A stretch of DNA of 64,000 nucleotides from Nymphaea colorata (GCF_008831285.2 NC_045149.1:21892535-21956534), one strand, 5' to 3'. Positions 1 through 11,110 are shown, counted from the first letter of the stretch. A program made the numbers and translations. The notes: generated by a model from the sequence alone, not told the origin.

Positions 1-316
1 GACGATGCCAGCATAAGTTGTTCTCGTGAATGGATGGAGAACTTTCACGACGGATTCAAAATAGCTCTGATACCATGATAACTTTTGACAGAGTAAAAGG
101 AAGACAATGCACACAGATTTACGTGGTTCGGATCTGTCGATCCTACATTCACGAACATCACGCTGCCTTGCTCTATTTTCTCACTTGTCTTCTTTACAGA
201 TTACAATGAAAATATGTAGCGTTGAAGGAAGACCAACAAGGAAAGAGTTTCCTCAACGTTTCCTTAATGGCACTCAAACGGCTACAAGAGGAATATATGG
301 CAATAAGAGCAAACAT
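1..316 (-). mobile_element. Partial Ty1/copia element at left edge (PBS and LTR, reversed)
   Basis: Bases 64-75 are the reverse complement of the initiator tRNA-Met primer-binding site seen in the other copia elements here (TGGTATCAGAGC). The LTR begins at 76 with TG, and bases 118-140 match in reverse the 'GAACCACGT' LTR segment shared by elements A, B and C. Positions 1-75 would be internal DNA of the element, most of which lies outside the window. The far LTR end is uncertain; CA at 316 is my best guess. Confidence 0.6.
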
Positions 317-373
317 TAACAAGGTAAGAAAATATGTCAATTTCATTGCCGTGATGTTCAAACGTCGACTTCT

Positions 374-760
374 CATCAGATCTCTTCTTTTATTCTCTGA
401 AAACAATTTCACAACATGCCAGGAATTGTAAGAACATAAGAATATGATCTTATGTGAATTAATTTCTACCTTTTCATATATACAACATGCCTCATGTGAT
501 CTACATCTCTAAGGCTCGAGAACTACCCAAGGTGTGGGTTTTACATATATATAATCTGATTTTAAACCGGATCTATAGGCAATAATTCTATATTTCTGGG
601 TTAGAAATATTTTTCCAAGCAATTCTAGATCTCGAAAACACATAAAACCATTAGTTCTACAATGTGATCGCAAGTTTAATTAGTTTTGCAAAATCCAATT
701 GCACAGGGTCCTTAAAATACTTTTGTTGGGAATTGCATAGCAAGATATAATGTAATAATA
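374..760. repeat. Lectin 3'-flank block D, copy 1
   Basis: This block normally follows a lectin gene. Its markers are TTTCACA...GGCAGGAATTGTAAGAA, the segment ending in 'TGTGATCTACATCT', 'GGTGTGGGTTTTACAT', 'TTTAAACCGGAT' and 'TTTCTGGGTT'. Other copies start near 9795, 16048, 26650, 32805, 40150, 60225 and 63515. Here no lectin gene precedes it, so its gene lies outside the window or was lost. Confidence 0.75.
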
Positions 761-1990
761 ACAGTGTTTGCAACCAGCGTGTGATTAAAAGTGCACTTAA
801 GGTGTATAGGTGAAACGCGCTTGACTTGAAGCGTGCGAGCTGAGGTGCATATTTTTGTATCTTTTTTTCTTTTAAATTTGGCCGAAAGGAAAACTGTTCC
901 TTCTTTAACATCCACTACAAAATATCCTTCAACATGAGAATGGCAAAAAATGTCGGTATAGATAGGATGGTATCGAAATGCTTGCATTGGTTTATAATTT
1001 GAAGCTCTCTGCCTGAAATTACTTACCCACATGAACAGTGCAACAGGCAAAAGGGAAAAATAAAGTTGGGTTGACCCTCATTTCTTAGAATTAGGGATGT
1101 TAATAGATGGATATTCCCTTAGTCATATCCTTTTTTTATATATTCACATATTGGGATTCAAATTTGAATAATGAAAAAATCATATCTGAATCCGAATCCG
1201 AATCCAAAATCCGATTTTACAATCTGAATTCAATCGGAATCTGATTTTTTTTATTCATATGCAAATTCGAATTTTCAACAGGATTTTGCCAATTTTCAAC
1301 ATGTAATAGCATTAGATATAAAATATTTGTCTAAAAATGAATCCAATCCGAATCCATATCAGAATCCAATCGGATATTTATGTATATCTGAATCTGATTC
1401 CGAATCCAGTCGGATGTCATTTATTAACTCTAAATCCGATTTGATTTCTTAATCATATATCACATTTTTTTCCATATCTGATTTTTTTGGATCAATTCGG
1501 TCGAAAGCTTCATCAACGATGCTGCACTTGGTCAAGATATCCATAAATCTGCAATGATCCTCAAAATCCCAAAAGATTTTTTTCAAAATCGAACTAAAGA
1601 AAACTTATACCCATTTCATAAAATTATAGATTTATGCAAAAAAAATTTCACCGTTTCAGAAACAAGAACGAAATTTAATATCATTTATTTTGCTACAGTT
1701 TACTTTTCAGACATTTCACATCAGAGCAGCTTACAGCTTAGTAAATACAAATTTAAATATGGAAAACTATCATCTTTAATTATGGATAAAATCTGATTTT
1801 ATTCTGATGATATGTACAATAATTTAATTTTTAGTATCTCATCTGTCCTTAAGCTTAAGAAGTCGTTCTTATTCTTTCTTTATATACTTAATGAACTAAC
1901 TGTACAATGTTTTTTTTTTATTTTATACATTTTTTTTTAGAATATTATACATTTGATATATTTTTGTCCTCAAACTTGTGCTTCAATATG
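720..1990. repeat. Spacer block paralogous to 10130-11110
   Basis: The order of landmarks is the same in both copies: 'GGGAATTGCATAGCAAGATA', a GCG-rich motif (GAAACGCGCTTGACTTGAAG), then a region rich in AATCCGA/TCGGAT words, then 'TTTAAATATGGAAAACTATC'. The copy here is longer. The GCG-rich part and the AATCCGA part each look like short dispersed repeats. I see no coding sequence. Confidence 0.65.
1090..1500. repeat. AATCCGA-rich dispersed repeat
   Basis: It starts at 'AGGGATGTTAATAGATGGAT' and contains many degenerate ATCCGAATC/TCGGATT words on both strands. Related sequence lies at 10540-10720 and near 42782-42910, each also starting close to 'GGGATGT(C/T)AAT'. It is probably a non-autonomous repeat; no termini or TSD could be defined. 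Confidence 0.5.
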
Positions 1991-2009
1991 CATTGCTTGC
2001 CTTCATGTC

Positions 2010-2365
2010 TTATCTTCCCCCTTGCTCTTTTCGATTTGCCAATCCCCCAAATCTCTGACCGTCTCTCTGGATTACAATGCTCGTGCAAGAGGTCGACTAT
2101 TAAGTGGTCTTTCATACTAGACATTTCGCTTGATCAATTGATTGATACAGAGATGAAAATGGATTGATCGATGAAGAGAGTGTGAGCTTACTGTGGAGAT
2201 CTACAAAAGAAAGCAAGAACGGCAAATTTCGGAAACATATGTTTGGTGTAGTGGACCTTGGCATCAAGAGGAAATCTTCTTGTCCTGAAACCCACGACAA
2301 GCTTTAATGGTTGAAAGAAAGCATAGAAACATCATAGTAGGACACGAATGCACGTCTGGTAACTA
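2010..2365. repeat. Spacer block E, first part, copy 1
   Basis: This is a diverged copy of 12690-13045 and 17710-18065. Markers are 'GAAGAGAGTGTGAGCTTA', 'GAAAGCAAGAACGGCA' and 'TTGAAAGAAAGCATAGAAA'. It includes the outer end of the minus-strand promoter-like segment described at 11830-12790, but the rest of that segment is missing here. Confidence 0.6.
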
Positions 2366-2639
2366 TATTTCTTCATTCTTTAGGGACATTAAATATGTAA
2401 GATCTGATACTGTATGGGTTCATTGGGGTCTCTAACGGTGTTTGAAAAGTGAGGGAGATTAATTGCCCGGCTGAGATCATCTCCTCAGTTAGGAGTTTGG
2501 CATAATTGGTCGGAGTAATATATCATTTTCTGACCAATTAGGCAAACACTGCAAATCATATCTGTCTATTTTCTATTTTTTATTTTAAAAACAGTCAAAA
2601 GAATGGCTAAATAATTAAAAAATTCAAAAATATTTTAGG

Positions 2640-4110
2640 AAATCTGCCGTTCTTAGTCACATCTTGTTACAGATGTAAAGAAATCAGATATATCAGATTA
2701 CCCGTTCAATATTCTTGTACCCCTTTAGCCAGATTTGGTATCAAAAGATGGAAAATGAGGGTTTTTTGTCAAATAAGCAAAATGTAGAAACATACAACAC
2801 TGGAGTGTTTCAACCATTGGCAACTGGAATTAAGTGAGCGAGGAGTATTATAAGCTGTTGATAGTCAGCGACAAGCTTCTTCCTTATCGTGCTTCAAACG
2901 AGTCTAAGCAAAATAAGTGGCATGTGTGATCGAGTCATCCCAAAACAAGTATTCTTACTTTTTCTGAATAATAGGAGACTTATTGATGTTGTTGCCGTTT
3001 GCTTTAGTTGTCAAATGGGCGAAGTCTGCAAGCTTCCATTTCACATAATGAAGTAAATTTTCACCCTTTAAAAAAAAAAAAAAACTCATAGTGGCCATTG
3101 GGAACCATTTCCTATTTTGTCTTGTGGAAATATCTTTAAATTCTACGTCATTTTCATTGATGATAATTAGGCTCATTTCCCAGTGTTGGGTCCCCTATAA
3201 GCCAAATTTGATTTATCCATGTGCTGGTTGGGGGATGCAACCAATTCAATCTTTCACACCCTTCAGTCAGATTTGGCTTAAAAAAGTGGAAAAAGATGTC
3301 CTTTATCTAAAAAGGAGCTTGCACCTCAACCACAATGTTGGGGACCCTCCCCTACTTTGTCTTGAGAGCATTATTGTTTCCATGTCACTAAGACTCATTT
3401 TATATGCTTCTACTCTGTGTCACACAAATATGTATCGAGGAGAATAGTATATTTGTTCGGATTGATGGGCTAGTGAAAGTGCAGTCATTAGTTTGATTCC
3501 TATGAACACTATTCTTTTGAATTGTAAATGATCGATGCACGACCACTTGTTGTTGATATTGATATCAACATTTGTGATTTAGTTTTCTCTTGTGGTCAAA
3601 CAATTTCTTAAACATGATGACATTCGGCAAAAATTCATTTTGACCTTTGGGGATCAATCCCTACTTTCACTCGAGGGTGCTATCCTCTTGCGTCATTTTT
3701 AGAGACGATAAAACTCGTTTTACATGGTTAATCACTTATGATACAAATCTGATTTTTTTTTTTTAATGCCTTCCTCTTTCACAAGATGGTTGGGCGGGAT
3801 TGGTCAATTTGTCCTAATCCTTTGGTCAAATTGATGGAATGATAACAAACTATTCTTGATACCAATTGGGCCATTAAGAAGCAGATTGGCATGAGAAAAA
3901 ATAACACATTGCTACTATCTCATAAATCTACTTCAAAAAAATGAAATAAATTCATGGAACACTTTTTTAAGTGACAAATAAATCTCACCAATTTTAGGTT
4001 ATTCACCCCATACAATAACATAATGTTAATGTTTCCAAACGGTCACCAAGACAATGCTATGGGACGATGATATATTTGCTTTTCCAAGTGGATAGACAAA
4101 AATAAAGATA
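2640..4110. repeat. Spacer block E, second part, copy 1
   Basis: It is shared with 13090-13970 and 18075-19095. Markers are 'CATCTTGTTACAGAT', 'AGTCTAAGCAAAATAAGTGG', 'TAGTGGCCATTGGG' and 'ATTTGATTTATCCATG'. Weaker partial copies occur near 6660-7900, 28090-28480, 53270-53304 joined to 58825-59060, and 63780-64000. There is no coding signal; short ORFs are not conserved between copies. Confidence 0.65.
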
Positions 4111-4179
4111 TGATTGCTTTTTTTTTTTTTGGCTGAATTTACAGTGGCCATCATTTCAAAAGGAGAGCTGAATGTTTTA

Positions 4180-4417
4180 ATCAAAGTGCGCATGGGCCGG
4201 TTAGGACTTTCTATTATTATTTTTTCTGCAAGAGAACGATGTGTATATGGAAGGACCAGCGTGTTGGAAAGAGACCACCATTCGGATGTGGATCAGTCAA
4301 GCGACTCGATCCAAACTCTTCCTATGTGAAGCTCAACCCAGCAAACAGCTGGCCATCTTCCCTTCTTCCTCTTCCACACATCTATCTGCGGAGAGATAAA
4401 ATTTGAGCAAATTTGCC
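4180..4417 (+). promoter_or_regulatory. Degraded lectin promoter block, TATA lost
   Basis: This matches the conserved lectin upstream block: the TTTTCTGCAAGA word, 'GGATCAG', 'GTGGATCAGTCAAGCGACTC' and 'CCAAACTCTTCC'. After CCAAACTCTTCC the sequence jumps directly to 'TGTGAAGCTCAACCCAGC'. In 15389 and 26014 this interval holds the TATAAAT box, so the core promoter is deleted. Confidence 0.7.
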
Positions 4418-4827
4418 ATGGTAGCACAAGTGGTAGCTAAAGCCATCCTCTTCTCTCAGGCCGCTGCGGAGGATCTGCTGTTCAGCGGGCAGACTCTTTT
4501 TGCAGGTCGGTTCAAAGAGAATGGGCCTTACAAGCTCATCATGCAGTACAACTGCAACCTTGTGCTTTACATCAACGGAAACCGGGCGCTGTGGGCTTCC
4601 GGCACCGCCGGAAAAGGCTCCAACTGTAGTGCAACTGTGCAACCCTACAGAGAGACGCCAACTTTTGTCTACCCAGGAACTAATGCTCGTTGGGCAAGTG
4701 GGACGGCAAGTGGGCAGTCCAATTACGTTCTGATAGTACAGTATGACAGGAATGTGGTGATCTACAAGTCCTTTCCTGTGGGCTGCCAACGCGGTTCAGG
4801 TGGTAGTAGGAAATTCGAGAACCGTAG
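4418..4827 (+). pseudogene. F-type mannose-binding lectin pseudogene
   Basis: A GNA-type lectin copy closest to the genes at 9111 and 26014. Its natural ATG is at 4418. Against 9111 it has: (i) a 24-nt in-frame deletion that removes the hydrophobic core of the signal peptide; (ii) a D-to-N change in the first sugar site (MQYNCNLVLY); (iii) an 8-nt insertion followed by a 2-nt deletion, so a short stretch is read out of frame and the second QxDxNxVxY motif is lost; (iv) a 1-nt insertion after VVIY that destroys the conserved WATN end and lets the frame run into the (AT)n tract to 4879. The third site (VQYDRNVVIY) survives. With its TATA box also deleted, it is very unlikely to give a functional secreted lectin. 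Confidence 0.88.
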
Positions 4828-4830
4828 AGC

Positions 4831-4854
4831 ATATATATATATATATATATATAT
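4831..4854. repeat. (AT)n microsatellite
   Basis: A perfect AT dinucleotide run directly downstream of the lectin pseudogene. A similar (AT)n run occupies the 3' UTR of the 9111 gene (about 9576-9596), so the repeat is an inherited part of the F-type 3' UTR. Confidence 0.9.
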
Positions 4855-6534
4855 TCACCCGTTGAAACGCCTAAATTGAGTCAAAAAAGCAAAAATATCA
4901 TTATACTTGTCTCCCCAGCTCAAACTGCACAAGATGTTGCATACATAACCATCTCATACGATCACGGTAAGTGCCCATTGAATAATGAGAACAGTTTATT
5001 CTTGTTGTTTTGAATTTGCGTAAAAGATTAGGCAAAATTTATGAGACACTATAAATGCCCCCTAAGGTTCAAATTGACCAATATATTTGATTGGCAGATG
5101 CCACTAGGTTGTCCTCTGAAGCATCGAGGACAAAAAAAAAAAAGGTTTTGCCTTTGAGGAATTTTCTTTTCTTTTTTTTTTATACTAAGTGGTACTGCTC
5201 TCCTTTTTTCAGTTTTTTGAGGGCGAGAGATGCGGTCACTTTTATTGATACTTTTTTTTTTATCAGAGTGAGTGGTTCATTCTACCGTCCTAAGAGAGGT
5301 CAGACCTCCCCTCTTTGCCTGTCTCCCTGGGTTCATAGATCTTGCTTTGGATCCTTTACGAGCTAGAGGTAGAACACTTTTTAAAACATCCACGTGATGC
5401 CCCAAGTACTCGATTCTGAATTCTTAACAAAGATGGAGTACTTATCCACCCAGTGCGATACCACCCTTCGGGGTACTGTCCTTGCACCTTGCCATGAATT
5501 TTTGCCTCCCACTTTCTCATCCCTAGCTGCATACATGGTGGTGACAGGATGTTTTTTTTTTCACTTTATTTTGATAAAAACCATCATAAATTGTGTATTC
5601 TTTTAGTGAAAACCATGATCAAGCAATTGGCCATTGTACGCATATTTTGTCATAGTTTTTTTTAGCGATACAAAACAAAAAGAATTTAATATATATATAT
5701 AATTAATTATTTATAATTATAATGTTTCGATCCTCATGCACTTTAAAAATACTTGTATCCTATGTTCCAACATGTGCGTTAGAAACTAATACATGTATTT
5801 ATATTTTTTATTAGGTAGAGTTTGAATACCTAGAACTAAATAACCAGCTATGAAAAATGCTGAGTATTTAGTACCGAGCACATTTTTGTTCCACCTTTCA
5901 TATACACCGATTTGTTTGATTTCTTAAAACTTTTGTTTCAAGTATAACCTATGTTTGTTCGTAGAACTCAAATTCCAGCCATCTCAAGGCAACCATTGAC
6001 ATAGTAACTGTGTATAATGTCCAACAGGTAGGGAAAAAAGTGACAGCGACAACAATTTCGTAAATTCGTCATATACCAAAAATTATTTAAAATATCTAAG
6101 TTGCCAAGTTCTATACAATTGAAACTGCCCAAAGCATCGAAAAATAGAAACATGCACCTCCGTAGACGTATAAGATCATTCATACTGCCATCTAGCCATT
6201 CTCTCCAGTACTTTGACGAGATCATCATGACAACACCTATTCATGATTAACGTATTATTAGTAGGCTAATTCTCTTTATTAACTTTCACTCAATTTGCAC
6301 GATTAACTGTATTTTTCAATTGGCCTTTGATGTTATTCGCATTCAGAAGAATCTACCTTTAAAATGGTAGTCAAATGACAAACATGAGAATTTCATTCTA
6401 CCACCTAAAAGACATGTTCAAAAAGTAAGTACTTATTGACAGCTTATATATATATGGACAACAGATTCTCCTTTTTCGCTATCGGATGCTCTTATAAACC
6501 TTTGAAACAATAAGTTTTACACATTTCATGAATT
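4855..6534. other. Intergenic, no gene recognised
   Basis: AT-rich DNA with several poly(T) runs. The short ORFs here (for example 5091-5366 and 5394-5606) have no recognisable domain and rely on low-complexity sequence. I could not match this stretch to other blocks in the window. Confidence 0.6.
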
Positions 6535-6645
6535 TCTGTGAATTGTAATAGTGCGTCATGAGTTTTAGGACCTTCAAAGTCCTTGATGTGTGGCCTGAAA
6601 AGTGATTGTCTACTGCTGCTATCAATAAAATTATATATTGTCTGC
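6535..6645 (+). pseudogene. Orphan lectin 3' UTR relic
   Basis: The words 'GCGTCATGAGTTTTAGGACC', 'TTTGATGTGTGGCCTGAAA' (here CCTTGATGTG...) and 'ATCAATAAAATTA' match the 3' UTR/downstream sequence of the gene at 59596 (60098-60190). No lectin coding sequence precedes it, so this marks a lost lectin copy. Confidence 0.65.
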
Positions 6646-6659
6646 CTAAGTGTTTGAAG

Positions 6660-7904
6660 CAAAAACCAGGTCAAGGAGCATTTCGGGACCATCCCCTATT
6701 TTATGAAAAAAATAAAAAAACATGCACCTCAGCCACACGCATGTTTGGGGACTATCCCCTATTTTATCTTGAGAGCACTATCGCTTCCGTGTCACTAATT
6801 TCATTGATGATAATATAAATATGTTTAAAGGAGTGTAGTGAACTTGGTTAAATTGATGGACAAATGAAAGTCCGATCATTAGTTAAATGTTTGTGGGCGC
6901 TACTCTTTTAGACTACAAGTGATAGATGTGTGATACTTTAGCTGGCAAGTGCTCTATAATGACGTAGGTCCCAATGCAACCTTAGACTTTTCAAGTAGTA
7001 AAGGAAGAGCAAGGTGGGGTTCAGCTTTTTCGAGGTACCTCCTCCACCGTCTCACATATATATGATATATATATATATATATATATGATTTTTTGATCCC
7101 TGTTTCTATTTTCAGATAATGGCTGAGGATTTGAAACAAAAATTAAAGAGATGGAGGGAAATTTGTAAGTGAAAAGTTTCCTACATCTTGAAGATTTTGG
7201 CATCAAGAGACAATGCTATCAGACTGAAACCCCGGAAAGACTAAAATAAAGCATATAAATATCACAGAATTGGATCTCGCCATGAAGTTTCGTGACATGC
7301 CAAAAAATTTTAACATAGGGATGTGAGATGGTTGATATAATCTAGTTACTACCCTGAAAATCTGATGCATGTTTAGTCACATCAGGTTAGGAATGTAAAT
7401 AGATTAGATATTCCTGGTTGCAACTCTTTTGCTAGAAATGGCCTCAAAAAGACGGAAAAGGATCTGTCATTTTCGTCGATTGTGCCGAAAAAAGAAACAT
7501 GCATCTCAGCCACTTGCCCATTTCTTACCGGGTTTCAGTCGAGTCCCAACAAATAAGTGGGGTGCGCTATTCAGTCTTCTCCAAACCAATATTCTTGCTA
7601 ATTTTCTTTTAAATAGACGACTTAATTGATGCTATTGCAATCAGTATTTGTGACTCAGTTTGCTCTTGCTGTCAAATGTCAAAGCTTGCATACTTCAATT
7701 TCTATAACATGATGAAATTTGGAAATTTTTTATGGGGCCATACTCCTACTTTGTCTAGAGAGCACTATCGCTTCTATGTTATCTTTAGAGATGATAAAAA
7801 CTCATTTTACGTAGTTTAATCCCTTGAACCACAAATCTGATTTTTTCTTTATGCCTTTGCCTACTTTCACAAGACGGTTGGGCTTTAATCTGAAAGGAAC
7901 ATTA
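6660..7904. repeat. Degenerate block E fragments
   Basis: Scattered matches to spacer block E: 'GGGGACTATCCCCTATTTTA', 'TTGAGAGCACTATCGCTTC', 'GGCATCAAGAGACAATGC' and 'ACAAGACGGTTGGGC'. The order is partly rearranged. It includes a short (AT)n run near 7062-7086. Nothing here is coding. Confidence 0.5.
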
Positions 7905-8860
7905 GCTGGATTGATCAATTTGAACTTTAAGAGGTAAGTATTTACAGTGTTTTATCAATTGGCCCCACTTCAGATGTGAGATGATACCAAACCATCAAAC
8001 AGGAGCTCCTTGCATTCCACTTCCTTGAGATTGTCAACCCTCAAGCCGAGAATTGGAGTTATGGGATTCATATATGTGCCAATAAATCCGTCCAGAAATA
8101 TTGATGTAGTAAATATGAACGTCATCTAAATTATTACTACCAGCGGCACTACCCACAGATAAAATAACAATAATAACAATAATAAAAATGATGACGGTAG
8201 CTACAAATCTTGTCATTTGACCACGAAACAGGAATAACTCTAGGGATGGCATTACGCCATTCTTCTTATTTTATTTATTTTTTAAGACTGGCCTTCTATG
8301 GTTTTGATTGTCTGTTAATGAACCTATATATATATTGGGAAAACACCATTGGCAACAACCATGAACATTCATTGTCCAATATCATGGTAGACATTGGAAG
8401 TGGGGATGAGCAATTCGAGTTTAAATAATCTAAATACAATGAAAACCCAAATTAAACGGTCGAACTCGATGAAAGGTAAAACTTTAATTGGTACTAAGTT
8501 AAACAGCAGGATTACTCTATTACGGATGTCAAACTCCATCGATTTTAGATTTTGGAGAAATTAATCTCACGTTCAAAGTGATTGGAGGTCCTGTTCCATG
8601 GTTGCATTTTCAGCAATATTTGATCCTAAGGGATGTATTAATTTATCGCGATTTGTTTAATTAAATGTTTTTCATTTTCATTTATTTTATTAATTATAAG
8701 TAAATATTATTGAATTAGCCTGCAAATGCCATCCGGTCTCCGCACGTTGGGACCAATTGACATGCACATTTACCATCCAAAACGTTAGGATTTGCACGAC
8801 AAATCAGTGTTGCCAGTATCGTTGGTTGAATTTGCTAATTCTTTTATTAGGCATCGGCTG
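7905..8860. other. Intergenic, no gene recognised
   Basis: AT-rich sequence with no recognisable domain in any frame. ORFs of about 72 codons at 8034-8252 (-) and 8210-8428 (+) are compositionally biased and not conserved in the paralogous spacers. Confidence 0.5.
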
Positions 8861-8864
8861 CATC

Positions 8865-9110
8865 ATTCCACAAGGGGAGGTGGATGATTTAATCAAAACG
8901 CCGATGGCGCGATTCAATAGGATTTTTTATTATTATCTTTTCTGCAAGAAAACCATGTGTTCATGGGAGGATCAGGACGTTGGAAACTGACCACCATCTG
9001 ATATGGATCAGTCACGCATCCCCTGGTGAAGCTCAACCCAGCAAACAGCTATCCATCTCCCCTTCCTCTTCCACAGATCTCGCTATCGTGTAGAGCTAAA
9101 ATTTTGAGCG
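8865..9110 (+). promoter_or_regulatory. Upstream region of lectin gene 9111, TATA segment deleted
   Basis: The block aligns with the other lectin upstream regions (TTTTCTGCAAGAAA, 'GGATCAG', 'GACCACCATC', 'GGATCAGTCA'). About 50 bp are missing between 'GGATCAGTCA' and 'CCCCTGGTGAAGC'. In 15389 and 26014 this interval contains CCAAACTCTTCC and the TATAAAT box. The 5' UTR words 'AACCCAGCAAACAGCTA' and 'CCACAGATCTC' remain. Confidence 0.75.
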
Positions 9111-9536
9111 ATGGCAGCACAAGTGGTAGCTAAAGCCATAGCCATACTAGCAATCCTGGCTACCCTCTCCTCTCAGGCCGCTGCGGTGGAAGTGCTGTTC
9201 AGCGGGCAGACTCTCTTTGCAGGTCAGTCCATAGAGAACGGGCCTTACAAGTTCATCATGCAGTACGACTGCAACCTTGTGCTCTACATCAACGGAAACA
9301 GGGCCCTGTGGGCTTCCGGCACCAATGGGAAAGGCACTAACTGTAGGGCAACCCTACAGAGAGACGCCAACTTGGTTGTCTACTCAGGAAGTAATGCTCT
9401 TTGGGCGAGTGGGACGGCAAGAGCACAGAACAACTACGTTCTCAATGTACAGTTCGACGGGAATGTGGTGATCTACGGCCCTTCTATCTGGGCTACCAAC
9501 ACGGTTCAGAGTGCCAGCAGGAAACTCAAGCCGTAG
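9111..9536 (+). CDS. GNA-related mannose-binding lectin, F-type
   Basis: A 141-residue intronless secretory lectin. Residues 1-25 are a signal peptide (hydrophobic AIAILAILATL, cleavage likely after SQAAA). The remaining ~116 residues form one bulb-type lectin (B_lectin) beta-prism II domain. All three mannose-binding motifs QxDxNxVxY are intact: 51-59 (MQYDCNLVLY), 83-91 (LQRDANLVVY) and 114-122 (VQFDGNVVIY). Cys54 and Cys78 are placed as the conserved GNA disulfide. Members of this family bind terminal or high-mannose glycans outside the cell or in vacuoles, and are storage or defence proteins against insects, nematodes and microbes; that role is inferred here. The ATG starts the sequence conserved with its paralogs. 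The poly(A) signal is AATAAA at 9645. Unusually, the TATA-bearing part of the promoter is deleted, so expression is doubtful although the ORF is perfect. Confidence 0.93.
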   Translation: MAAQVVAKAIAILAILATLSSQAAAVEVLFSGQTLFAGQSIENGPYKFIMQYDCNLVLYINGNRALWASGTNGKGTNCRATLQRDANLVVYSGSNALWASGTARAQNNYVLNVQFDGNVVIYGPSIWATNTVQSASRKLKP

Positions 9537-9644
9537 ATCCAAATTAACGTGCCCGTTTGGCTGCGTCCAGCCAACTATATATATATATATATATATAAAC
9601 TGTTGCTTCCTATAAAGTTGTAGCGTACGAGTCTGGTCTCCGTG

Positions 9645-9650
9645 AATAAA
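9645..9650 (+). promoter_or_regulatory. Poly(A) signal of lectin 9111
   Basis: AATAAA in the context CGTGAATAAA, about 110 bp after the stop codon. The same GTGAATAAA context recurs after the genes at 15389, 26014, 32167 and 59596. Confidence 0.75.
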
Positions 9651-9794
9651 GTACGCACTGTTGTTTAATTCCTATATATATTTGTGGAGCGCATCTTGTG
9701 TTTCAGGACCTTCAAACTCTTTGATTGGCCTACTACTGTTATCAATAAAAGCATATATTATCTAGACTTTCTTGTTTTTGCTGTCTGTCAGATG

Positions 9795-10175
9795 TCATAA
9801 TCTGATCTATTCTTTTTTTCTTTGAAAACAATTTCATCACATGCCAGGAATTGTATGAATATAAGAATATGATCTTCACAGATAGAAATTCTGTGAATTA
9901 ATTAATACCTTTTCATATATACAACATGGCACATGTGATCTACATCTCTAAGGCTCGAGAACTACAAAAGCTGTGGGTGTTACAAATATATAATCTGATT
10001 TTAAACCGGATCTATAGGCAATAATGCTATATTTCTGGGTTTAGAAGTACTTTTCCAAGCAATTCTTGATCTTGAAAACACATAAAAACGTTAGTTCTAC
10101 AACGTAATGCGCAAGTTCAATTACTTTTGTTGGGAATTGCATAGCAAGATATAATGTAATAATAGCAGTGTTTAC
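9795..10175. repeat. Lectin 3'-flank block D, copy 2
   Basis: It follows the 9111 gene by about 260 bp, with the full set of D landmarks (TTTCATCACATGCCAGGAATTG, 'TGTGATCTACATCTCTAAGG', 'TTTAAACCGGATCTATAGGC', 'TTTCTGGGTTTAGAAGTAC'). It runs into the spacer block shared with 720-1990. Confidence 0.75.
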
Positions 10176-11110
10176 AACTAGCAACTGTGTGTGATTAAAA
10201 GTGCTCGCCTCAACGCATGAAGCGTGCGCCTTAAGGTGTATGGGTGAAACGCGCTTGACTTGAAGCGTGCGAGATGAGTTGCATCTTTCTGTACTTTTTC
10301 CTTTTAAATTTAGACGAATTGAAAGATGCTTCTTCTTTAGCATCCACTACTATCCTTCAGCATGAGAAACGCAAAAAATGTCGGAATAGATAGGATTGTA
10401 TAGAAATGCTTGCATTGGTTTATAACTTCCCATCCTGATCCCGAAGCTCTCTGCCTTAAATTATTTACCCACATGAACAGTGCAACAGGCAAACGGGAAA
10501 AAGAAAGCTGGCCCGACCCTCATTTCTTGGAATGTTAATGAATCATATTTATGTTATACCCTTAATTATATCCGCTTTGTTTTATATTCACATATTGGGA
10601 TTTAAATCAGGATTCAAATTCAAATAAACAAAAGTCATATCTGAATCTGAATCCAAAATCTTATTTTGTAATCTGAATCCGATCCGAATAAGGTTTTTAT
10701 GTTCGTAAGCGAATTTGGATTTTCAACTGGATTTTGCCAATTTTCAAAACGTAATAGCATTAGATATAGAATATTGTAGATTTATGCATAAAGTTTTTCA
10801 TCGTTTCAGAAACAAGATCGAAATTTAATATCATTTGTTTTGTTACAATTTACTTTCAGAAGTTTCACATTAGAGCAGCTTACAGCTTAGCAAATACAAA
10901 TTTAAATATGGAAAACTATCATCTCTAATTATGGATAAAAATCTGATTTTATTATGATGATGTACAATATTTTAATTTTTAGTATCTCAACTGTCCTTAA
11001 GCTTAAGAAGTCCTTCTTCTTTCTTTCTTTATGTACTTTATGAACTAATCACACAATGCCTTTTTATTTTAAATTTTTTTTTTGAACATTATATATTTGA
11101 TATTTTTTTG
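10130..11110. repeat. Spacer block paralogous to 720-1990
   Basis: Collinear with 720-1990, including the GCG-rich short repeat (10198-10280), a shorter AATCCGA-type segment (10560-10720) and 'TTTAAATATGGAAAACTATC'. Small deletions separate the two copies. No coding sequence. Confidence 0.65.

Noticed and set aside
1090-1500. Satellite made of AATCCGA units
   Set aside because: Words are too degenerate and irregularly spaced for a tandem satellite; listed as a dispersed repeat.
4114-4329. Small ORFs in the lectin upstream blocks (also near 8757-8990, 25728-25910, 31974-32177)
   Set aside because: They are frames through the conserved promoter region; the paralogous copies do not keep the same frame.
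4500-4733. Second-frame ORFs inside every lectin gene (also 9277-9471, 15516-15722, 32282-32488, 59723-59929)
   Set aside because: They overlap the lectin frame in another phase, start with internal ATGs and only mirror lectin conservation.
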